Below, one piece after another: positions 53,342 through 61,903 of a stretch of 64,000 bases of DNA. The notes under the pieces are model-generated. The model did no database searches. It was not told the origin of the DNA and saw nothing but the letters and a program-made list of their open reading frames with translations. Positions within the stretch are counted from its first letter, which is position 1, and the number at the start of each line of letters is the position of its first letter. Source of the DNA: Notospermus geniculatus (Eukaryota > Nemertea > Pilidiophora > Heteronemertea > Lineidae); NCBI GenBank assembly GCA_002633025.1, contig NMRB01003251.1, positions 1 through 64,000 on the forward strand, written 5' to 3'. Made by a program: the position numbers and the translations under genes.

Positions 53342-53625
53342 TTACACATCTAGTGATTCTGTACTGATACCATCAGGAAGAACCTTCCGTTTGGGGTAAA
53401 AGTAACCAAGCCCTGCCCGAATCTGTTCATACGTCAGGACTCGGTTACCAACCACTCTGAACCCGCGATTGACGCCTTTGCCGCTTTGTCGCGATTGCAG
53501 CACTTTTACATAGTGCTCTTTTGTTAAGGTGTTCCGCCTTTGCTGTAAACCTTTACAGCAAAGTTTATCTGCGGCACCACCAAAACAAAAGTAGGTCTTT
53601 GATTGTACCCAGGTTCTGATTTGGA
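53342..53625 (-). pseudogene. POLB: PolB C-terminus, separated from the rest
   Basis: The frame reads SKTYFCFGGAADKLCCKGLQ, then NRGFRVVGNRVLTYEQ and GLGYFYPKRKVLPDGISTES before the stop. This is the typical end of Polinton DNA polymerases (NRGF..., YFY-KRKVLxDG). It is cut from the palm domain by about 570 bases of unrelated sequence (53612-54185). Confidence 0.7.
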
Positions 53626-54185
53626 GACCTCGGGGCGAGGTTGTTCTCGGTGAAGTCACTTGATATTGTGGCTGCAAGTTGGCCGTGCAAAAAGAGAAAT
53701 TGGAATTTTATTTTTGACCAGCTGGACAGTTTTCAACCTCGGATGGTTACAGAGAAAGTTAATCAACTCGCCAGCTAGACAAGAAAACGTGTCATTTCCA
53801 TGTAGGCCTACATGTGCATGTGCCACTGTGCATGGCCATGATGGGTTTGTTTGATCATGTGTCATAGCTTGCTGGGCAAACACTGCGGGCCTGTGTGTTC
53901 CATTGTTTGGGGAGGTGTGAAAAAGGGATTAGGCCTATAGAGGGGCAATTAGCTCGCTGTTCCTCCTGTCAGTATAATTCCTCCAAGGTCATAGCAACAG
54001 GATCCTGAGACCAACATACGCTAATTCACGTATCCCACGAAATCTTGAGATTGAGCTCGTCCCTAGGTCTCTAAATCAGAACCTGGGTACAGTTTGTAAA
54101 AAGAAAGTGGACCCAGGGTACAATTTCACTTGACGACATCGAACCTGGGTACACTGTATGTGTACCCAGGACGACAATAACCCCT
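53612..54185. repeat. Insertion splitting the polymerase gene
   Basis: GTACCCAGGTTCTGATTTGG at the left and, near 54068, AAATCAGAACCTGGGTAC form inverted partners; further CCTGGGTAC copies lie up to 54170. CAGTATAATTCCTCCAAGGT within it (near 53971) recurs near 60719 between the two Polintons. No coding. Ends are not sharply defined. Confidence 0.55.
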
Positions 54186-54599
54186 TCAGCCTAAGTCATG
54201 GGCTTTGAGCATACACTTCTCATACTCACGACGGAATGTAGGTTTCATGAGACTCTTCCAATCAGCATTGCTGAATGCGATGTAAGCCGAGTCTGTGTCC
54301 ATTTCACAGTACTCAAAATCGGACTTATCAAACGCTCTCAACATGAAATCATAGTAAAACTGGAGCATCCGCAATTTGGCATATCCGTACACAAAAAATC
54401 CTACTTGTATTGGTAAATCCAATTTGATGGACTTGGGAGAACTGATGAGTTCATAAGTGTTGTCATCAAGATTGGTCAAACTAAGAAATGAATTTCTGTT
54501 GACAGCCAGATCGAGTTTTCTGGAATGTTGTTCTTCAATTAAGTAACTTACGTTAGTATGTTTCTCTTTGTTCGTGACTGTTTTTCCATAGTATGCATT
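54186..54599 (-). pseudogene. POLB: PolB palm, motif B and C region
   Basis: Continues the frame of the upstream piece after an in-frame TGA at 54600-54602. It contains the motif B region (NAYYGKTVTNKEKH) and motif C (EMDTDSAYIAFS, the two catalytic aspartates). The frame ends at 54186 where the insertion starts. It belongs to the protein-primed B-family polymerases that copy Polintons. Confidence 0.8.
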
Positions 54600-55872
54600 T
54601 CAGAAGAGTTTTTCCATCTCAGCAATTGTGCTCATGTCTGCGTCTGCGTCACCTTGTCTTCTGGCCTCTGATACACGATTTCCTTTTGTTTCAAAACATG
54701 ATACAGGTGTATATTCAATGACTTGGTACACTCTTGTACATATCAATCCATGTTCCAAATACCAACGCAAGAGTGGAGTAATTAGCATAATCTTCTCCCC
54801 AAACATACTGCCAATCGTCATTTTTCTAGGTTGCTTCATGATATCGTTATTCTCAGCAAATTTCCGCATGTGATCACCTATATCATCACGGGAAACTTCA
54901 CAGTTTTTGAAAATTGGCGGCATCTCGTCAAATTTCTTTTTTAATGTGTCTGGTACACTAACGTCACATTCAACAATACCAAACAAAGAACCTTCTCTGA
55001 CGGCATTCAATATTTGTTTACCAGTTACTGATGTCTTGTGTGCTTCACTCCATTTTGATGCCGAGTGTAGATTTTGTAGGAATGTTTTGACATCCTTGTT
55101 GGACGATTTGACTTTCTTCCACTCACATTCGTAAATTTCTGTATATTTGAAGCCTAGCCCTTTTAGATACTCTGTGTTCGCTTTTGTTTTTTCACGATCA
55201 TCTTCCATAGGCTTCCCAGTGATGGGATTGACATCACCATGTTTTTCGGTTCGCTGACAAACATGGCCGTGTTGCACACAACCGTGGAACTGATACACTT
55301 TGTTCAGCTTCCTACTGTAACCGTCAACAGGTAAACTCTTGACCCCAATCTTTATTTCATGTCCGTCTTTGTGTCTGTGTACAATGTCAGTATTGTCTGC
55401 CTGTTGCATCCAGGAAAGCCATTCATATGCCTGTTGCTCATAAGGAAATGATCGCTCCAGCTTAAAGCCTTTTTCAGCTCGCCTGCGGTTAAAGAAACCA
55501 GTAGGCATATGCTGCATTATGGACCATAAGTATAAAGCATTGGCATCGAAACCAATCACTGACTTGCAAAGTTTGGGATCGCTGAATTGGTGACGTCTAA
55601 TGAACGACTTGTCTTGTTCATGATAACGAGTGAAGATAATGGAGGGTCCGCCCACAATCTGTTCGCGCGTGGTGTGATACAGGTCAGCGTCTTTCTTTTT
55701 AAACAATGAAAAAAATGTTCCCGTGTTGGTAAATAAATCTTTCATGGCCAATCCTGGTAAACTGATCCCATCTTTGAAAAGATCAAGGCCACGAGATTCA
55801 AAATATTCAGACATCTTATCGATGGCGTCCATGAAAGGTTTCACATCTTGGTTATTGTACCAGATGAGGAAA
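54600..55872 (-). pseudogene. POLB: PolB, terminal-protein region and palm motif A
   Basis: About 424 codons from the N at 55873. It holds the motif A block KSVIGFDANALYLWSIMQ (metal-binding Asp) and a HGCVQHGHVCQRTEKHGD cysteine/histidine stretch within a region (after motif A) where protein-primed polymerases carry insertions. It ends with a TGA in the motif B region. The N at 55873 sits where the frame must change by one base relative to the upstream piece. Confidence 0.8.
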
Positions 55873-55873
55873 N

Positions 55874-57236
55874 TCTGCATATTCTTTGTCAGAAATGTTT
55901 GAGTTCTTTAGTTTGGAGAAGAATGCGTCGTGAGAGGGGAGTTCGGTCTGTTTTAGTTGGTCTAGGTTGGTAAACCATTCATATGGAAAATGACCTTTGC
56001 TCTCTGATACTTTGAAGGACTTCAGAAATTTGACAAGTGTCGTGTTCGGGGTGAGAAAATTCAGTAGATCTAAAAATTTCAATTTCTCTGTTGTGATAGA
56101 CATGTAGGTATTCGACTTTTTGATGACATTCATTTCAGATATGGTGTTGTTGTCTGCGGAGACCACTTTCAGGAGAGCCGGAAAAAACGCACTCTTCATG
56201 GCGTTAATATCATACTTTGACGAATTAAACCCAACGACTGGGAGTTGCTTCTTCCAACGTTCAAACTCACACCATAGAGATGCAATTGGCTTGGCACCCT
56301 TCCTTTTTGATGTTTTTCCCACCTCAGCCTCTTCCGCAACTAAATCTTTTAACTTATTTGTCAAGTTCTTGTATTTGTCTTCGACAAATTGGTGTGCGGA
56401 TTCAGCTAAATTTTCTAAGTAGTCTACAAAATCACAAACAAGCTGTGCTTCATTCCCATCTGAGACGAAGCATTTTGGGTGTGAACAGCCTTGCAAATTA
56501 CTGCAAACACTGATGGATGCAACTCTATGCGTGGCTATCCAAGTCAATTTTTCAGTGTTTGATGTTTCAATGTTTTTGTCATTTAAACATTCAATGTCAT
56601 ACGTAGCCCTGTATGGATAAAACCGATCTACAGCTTCCGGAACGGAAATGCCGTGTTGTTCCATTTTATCAAATACGCTGATGGGTGGTCTAAATACAGG
56701 ATGGTGAGGATAGTCATATTTTGACTTTCCTTGGCACGATTTCTCATGACGATCGCATTGCCATTTGGTTTTGAACACACTCTCACAGTTGGAACATTTG
56801 TAGGTTTTGGAATAACGCGTAAAGTCAGAGATGAAACTGAAGTGGTTATGATACAAGTTTAAGTACATAGTGTCTTTGTAGTGCGTATCACTGCGACGCA
56901 CAACGGACGCATGTGCTTGCTGGTCTATAGAATATACCTCAATATTGATTTCAAAAAGACATTCCAGGAAATTCAAATCGTCCAGTGTCACACCTTCGAA
57001 TTCATGTTTAACCAGCCCAGATGCTTCATGATATCTGTTAAATAGGTCAGCTGTAGGACGTTCCAGTGATCGTACACTGGCTCCAAATTGTAAAGCCAGA
57101 CATCGGAAAAAACATAAATTGTCCTGAATCGGTCTTTTCTGTGTCCCTTGTTTCTTGTCTAGTCCTATTATGGATGGATTCCTTCTGATATGGGATGGAA
57201 GTTCCACACTTGCCCCTATTGGAGTTTCTTGTAGAG
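55874..57236 (-). pseudogene. POLB: PolB N-terminal part, variant 2 (OTU-like and exonuclease)
   Basis: The first residues correspond to the middle of the variant 1 protein. It has an OTU-like pattern (QDNLCFFRCLAL, candidate Cys; LYHNHFSFISDF, candidate His), a Cys/His zinc knuckle (CSNCESVF...CDRHEKSC), Exo I (TYDIECLND, Asp/Glu) and Exo II (VVGFNSSKYDINAMK, Asn/Asp). The linker before Exo I (about 30 residues) differs clearly from variant 1, while both sides are nearly identical. It begins at the N at 57237, so it is joined to variant 1 by an uncertain junction. Confidence 0.75.
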
Positions 57237-57237
57237 N

Positions 57238-59333
57238 CGTCTGACAAGAATTTTTTCATCCCCATCAGAGACGAAACATTTCGGCTCTGTATATCCTGGC
57301 AAATTACTGCAAACACTGATGGATGCAACGCGATGTGTTGCAATCCACGTCAGCTTTTCGGTGTTTGATGTTTCAATGTTTTTGTCATTTAAACATTCAA
57401 TGTCATAGGTGACTCTGTACGGGTAAAAGTGGTGAGGAGTATAAATGCCACGTTGCGCTAGTTTAGTAAACACGCTTGTTGGTGGCATAAATACCCCTCT
57501 ATTGTCAAACGTGTACTTTTGTTTCTTCTCGCACGATTTCTCATGACGATCACATTGCCATTTGGTTTTAAACACACTCTCACAGTTGGAACATTTGTAG
57601 GTTTTGGAATAACGCGTAAAGTCAGAGATGAAACTGAAGTGGTTATGATACAAGTTTAAGTACATAGTGTCTTTGTAGTGCGTATCACTGCGACGCACAA
57701 CGGATGCATGTGCTTGCTCGTCTATAGAATATACTTCAATATTGATTTCAAAAAGACATTCCAGGAAATTCATAGTGTCCAGTGTCACACCTTCGAATTC
57801 ATGTTTGACCATCCCAGATGCTTCGTGATATCTGTTAAATAGTTCAGCTGTAGGACGTTCCAGTGATAGTACACTGGCTCCAAATTGTGCTTCGTGATAT
57901 CTGGTAAATAGTTCAGCTGTAGGACGTTCCAGTGATAGTACACTGGCTCCAAATTGTAAAGCCAGACATCGGAAAAAACATAAATTGTCCTGAATCGGTC
58001 TTTTCTGTGACCCTCGTTTCTTGTCTAGTCCTATAATGGATGGATTCCTTCTGATATGGGATGGAAGTTCCACACTTGCCCCTATTGGAGTTTCTTGTAG
58101 AGGATAAACATACACTAGCACATTTGTTACCCGAGAAACGACCCATTGGCTGTTTGGTCTTTGTTTTGGGGCATACTCCAACAAATCAATCTGCCCCAAA
58201 CCAGCGACTAGCATCTGCAGATCACCTCTATTCTGAATGACTGCTGGGTGTTCAAGCACTCTATTATTGTTAGGAGCATGATAATACCTTTTTTCCCCTG
58301 TCAAGTTATGACGTATAATGAACCCAAAGGCATAATTGACTTCATATACAGAGTCCTGCTCAATGTAGACAGTTTTGAATTTGTCTTGTAATTCATCAAT
58401 GGTGGTAGTTTTCAGTTCATAATTATACAGCTTTTGTCTTTTGCCATTGGTTCGTTTTTTGTCTCGTATTTGATTCCAATGTTGTTTGAAGACGTCCTGG
58501 TGTTCGGGTTGGATAAAGTTGAAGTGTTCAACAGAATCCGACAAACTTGTATGGGTCTCTTGGTTGTCAGGGTCATGAGTTAATTCTGCTTGACTGATAG
58601 ACTGTGCAGGATCTGCTGACCCTGAAACTGTCTGATCAATATGGTCAGTTCGATTGTCAGGCCGGGTTTCGCCACCAGACTCTGAGCCATCCTTGATGGA
58701 AACGTTCTCCTCACTAGAGCCCTTGACTCGTTTATTAGCCAGCCCACTTCCATCGTTATCACTTTTTCGTTTCTTAGTCTCAGTAGGCCTACTACCTGTT
58801 TTATGAATATGGATGTGTCTTTTCAAATTACTGCTTGTGTTAAATTTTTTGTCACACACAGCACACTGATGTGTTTTAACGGTTTTATGAACACCATTTA
58901 TATGTCGATCCAGCGTATCTTTTCTGTATGTAGAAAAGCTGCAATCTTCACACACGAAATTATTTTCACCATGCGACTTTGCGTGTCTGGTCAAATGTGA
59001 CTTTTGTTTGAAGTTTTTTCCACATTGTGGACAAGTATACCGGTACACCATGGCGGTACTTCGTTTCTTTGTCTCAGTACTACCTGTTTTATGAATATGC
59101 ATGTGTCTTTTCAAATTACTGCTTCTGTTATATTTTTTATCACTCACAGCACACTGATGTGTTTTATCGGTTTTATGAACACTATTTATATGTCGATCCA
59201 GTACATCTTTTCTGTATGTAGAAAAGCTGCAATCTTCACAAACGAAATTATTTTCACCATGCGACTTTGCGTGTCTGGTCAAATTTGTCTTATGTTTGAA
59301 GTTTTTTCCACACTGTGAACAAGTGTATGCCAT
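57238..59333 (-). pseudogene. POLB: Zinc finger-OTU-like-PolB N-terminal part, variant 1
   Basis: From the ATG at 59333 the frame is open for about 699 codons. Residues 1-84 hold three C2H2-type fingers; residues 97-180 repeat the same three fingers, including the start methionine, an offset of 96 codons. One finger of the first set has Cys to Ser (HQCAVSDKK). A charged linker follows (KKRKSDNDGSG). An OTU-like pattern lies at about 448 (Cys) and 562 (His), and Exo I (YDIECLND) near 645. A 69-bp in-frame tandem duplication (57820-57957) repeats 23 residues right after the OTU-like Cys block. The frame is lost at the N at 57237, where sequence jumps back to the start of the OTU-like region. 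Confidence 0.75.
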
Positions 59334-59339
59334 GGCCGT

Positions 59340-59427
59340 TAACTGTAGTTGATGTGTTCGTAGACTACGGTTGAAATGTCTGAAAAAAAGGATCGATTAA
59401 ATAATATGCCACTTTAGTCACACCTTG
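59340..59427 (-). promoter_or_regulatory. Conserved leader upstream of the polymerase
   Basis: The block AAAAGGATCGATTAAATAAT followed by ATGCCACTTTAGTCACACC is preserved upstream of three polymerase starts (49240-49283, 59382-59427 and inverted at 61836-61855). Conservation next to the ATG suggests promoter or 5-prime leader function; inferred. Confidence 0.5.
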
Positions 59428-59899
59428 ATGAAAAAATTTTCCAAGTCCAACTGGATGAAAAAATTTCAACGTCCAACTGAGTGAAAAAATTTCAAAGTCC
59501 AACTGAGTGAAAAAATTTCAAAGAAGAACATTGTCAAAAATTTTCAAAGTCAAAACCTGATGAAAAAATTTCAAAGTCAAACTCAGTGGAAAAATTTTCA
59601 AAGTCCAACTGAGTGAAAAAAATTCAAAGAAGAACATTGTCAAAAATTTTCAAAGTCAAAACCTGATGAAAAAAATTTCAAAGTCAAACTCAGTGGAAAA
59701 ATTTTCAAAGTCCAACTGGATGAAAAAATTTCAAAGAAGAACATTGTCAAAAATTTTCAAAGTCAAAACCTGATGAAAAAATTTCAAAGTCAAACTCAGT
59801 GGAAAAATTTTCAAAGTCCAACTGGATGAAAAAAATTCGAAGTCCAATATTGTCAAAAATTTTCAGAGTCCAACTTCATGAAAAAATTTCTAAGTCGAA
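59428..59899. repeat. Polinton subterminal tandem array
   Basis: Units of 26-27 bp (GTGAAAAAATTTCAAAGTCC and variants) are organised in a higher-order period of 106-107 bp (GAAGAACATTGTC at 59523, 59629, 59736). Spacers do not exist, so it is not CRISPR-like. Confidence 0.85.
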
Positions 59900-60100
59900 A
59901 TTTGTCAAAATTAAAAATCGGGCAGAAGTTCGGTACTTACGATGAGAGTCCTCAGCAGAACTGATTTAACCTGATCTCTCCTCCCTGTTATATACTTTTC
60001 TAAAGGGTGGTACTTACAGCCCGGACTTACAGTGTGTTATTCAACCTCGCCCCCCTCGTATACTTTTCTAAAGGTGGAACAAACAGTGTTATTCAACCTC
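59900..60100 (-). repeat. Polinton terminal inverted repeat, right end of the leftward copy
   Basis: GGCAGAAGTTCGGTACTTAC and following sequence are the inverted counterpart of 61195-61375. It includes repeated units around ACTTTTCTAAAGGGTGGTAC. The exact terminus and its target duplication could not be fixed. No matching repeat is seen left of 46039, so the other end is missing. Confidence 0.65.
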
Positions 60101-60837
60101 GTCCCCAGGGGTATTTTGTCATTCATCTCCCACCTGTCTAAGTGTAAGGATCTCCAGATACACTAATGGATACATGTAGATAACATATAAATGGACATTT
60201 TTTTCGTAATCTTACTTGCTGGGCATATCTGATGTACAGAGTGTAGTGTGATTGTGTTTATACACACACACATATTAGCAGGTGTATAATTACGATGGGT
60301 CTCTGATGATTAAACAATTAAAGCTCATTACATTCATTTTTTATTTTAAAAAAAATAAATCAAATTTTTGTACCCCATTTTTCGTTCTTTTACAATCCAC
60401 ATGCGCGGTTAGAGAGATAGCCCATCGACCCCTCCATTGTTTTAATCCCTCTGGGGAATCCCCCAAATCCCATTGTTGTGGGAACAATGCCTATAGCGCA
60501 TAGCCTAAAAGCAAACAATGCATATGCAGTTTGAGTCATATCTCTATATGTATTATGACCTAATTATAAGCATTACATCACAGTGGCTAATCATATTCTG
60601 CCCACACACAAAGACATGTCATACACACTGTGGTGATCCATTCATGTGCTTACACCGTATGTTCAAGGGAATAGGAGAGATCGGGAATACATGTACATTA
60701 GGCCCTACAATCCAAGGTCAGTATAATTCCTCCAAGGTTCTACTGCGGAAGTGCTGGATGACACTGCCGGTGTTTTCGGTAAGAGCCTACCCAGCCAGCA
60801 CAAAAATCTTTGGGCCAATGTTCCCAGAGTGCCCCTT

Positions 60838-60893
60838 TGTCAAAATTAAAAATCGGGCAGAAGTTCAGTACTTACGATGAGAGTCCTCAGCAG
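60838..60893 (-). repeat. Isolated fragment of the Polinton end
   Basis: Fifty-odd bases (AAAAATCGGGCAGAAGTTCA...) repeat the 59907-59960 stretch in the same orientation, within the spacer between the two Polintons. The rest of 60100-61190 has no recognisable gene. Confidence 0.7.
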
Positions 60894-61194
60894 GTATAAC
60901 GTTCGTCTATTACGCGATCACGCTATAAGGGTATGAAGATGTCCATTTCTTGAAAAAATCCGAAGGACAATGTTTTTGAAGCCGTCAGTAAATTGGTGTC
61001 AAGTCATCGGCTCAAACTTACTTCTCATCACCAAACTGATAATTCAGATAGAAATTACCTTCCATTAATCTGAATATTATAAAAGCAAGCAACATTCTTA
61101 TGCAAAGAAAAAGTGACATCCTTTGTCAATTTCATTTATTTTTTCATTCTTATGCTTTATATGTCACCTGGGGCCCACCGACGCGGGATTACAC

Positions 61195-61375
61195 TGTAGT
61201 ACCACCCTTTAGAAAAGTATACGAGGGGGCGAGGTTGAATAACACACTGTAAGTACCACCCTTTAGAAAAGTATATAACAGGGAGGAGAGATCAGGTTAA
61301 ATCAGTTCTGCTGAGGACTCTCATCGTAAGTACCGAACTTCTGCCCGATTTTTAATTTTGACAAATTTCGACTTA
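61195..61375 (+). repeat. Polinton terminal inverted repeat, left end of the rightward copy
   Basis: Carries two units of GTACCACCCTTTAGAAAAGT about 55 bases apart, then the shared stretch ending in GCCCGATTTTTAATTTTGAC. It mirrors 59900-60100. Confidence 0.65.
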
Positions 61376-61835
61376 GATATTTTTTCATCCAATTGGACTT
61401 TGAAATTTTTTCATGAAGTTGGACTCTGAAATTTTTTGACAATGTTGGACTTCGAAAATTTTCCATCACGGGTTTGACTTTGAAAATTTTTGACGAAGTT
61501 CGTCTTTGAAATTTTTTCATCAGGTTTGACTTTGAAACTTTTTGACAATGTTCTTTGAAATTTTTTCATCAGGTTTGACTTTCAAAATTTTTCCACTGAG
61601 TTTGACTTTGAATTTTTTTCATCGGGTTTGACTTTGAAAATTTTTGACAAAGTTTGTCTTTGAAATTTTTTCACTCAGTTGGACTTTGTAAAATTTTTGA
61701 CAAAGTTCGACTTTGAAATTTTTTCATCCAGTTGGACTTTGAAAATTTTTCCATTGAGTTTGACTTTGAAAATTTTTCACTCAGTTGGACTTTGAAAATG
61801 TTTTTCATCAAGGTTTGACTAAAAAATGTGATATT
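61376..61835. repeat. Subterminal tandem array of the second Polinton
   Basis: The complement of the 59428-59899 unit (TTTGAAATTTTTTCATCAGG and variants), about 26-27 bp per unit, with a less regular higher-order pattern. Confidence 0.85.
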
Positions 61836-61903
61836 ATTTAATCGATCCTTTTTTCAGACATTTCAACCTTTGTCTACGAACACATCAACTACAGTTAACG
61901 GCC

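Noticed and set aside
59428-59899. CRISPR-like regular array
   Set aside because: Units are adjacent and degenerate with no unique spacers; it is an animal transposon tandem repeat.
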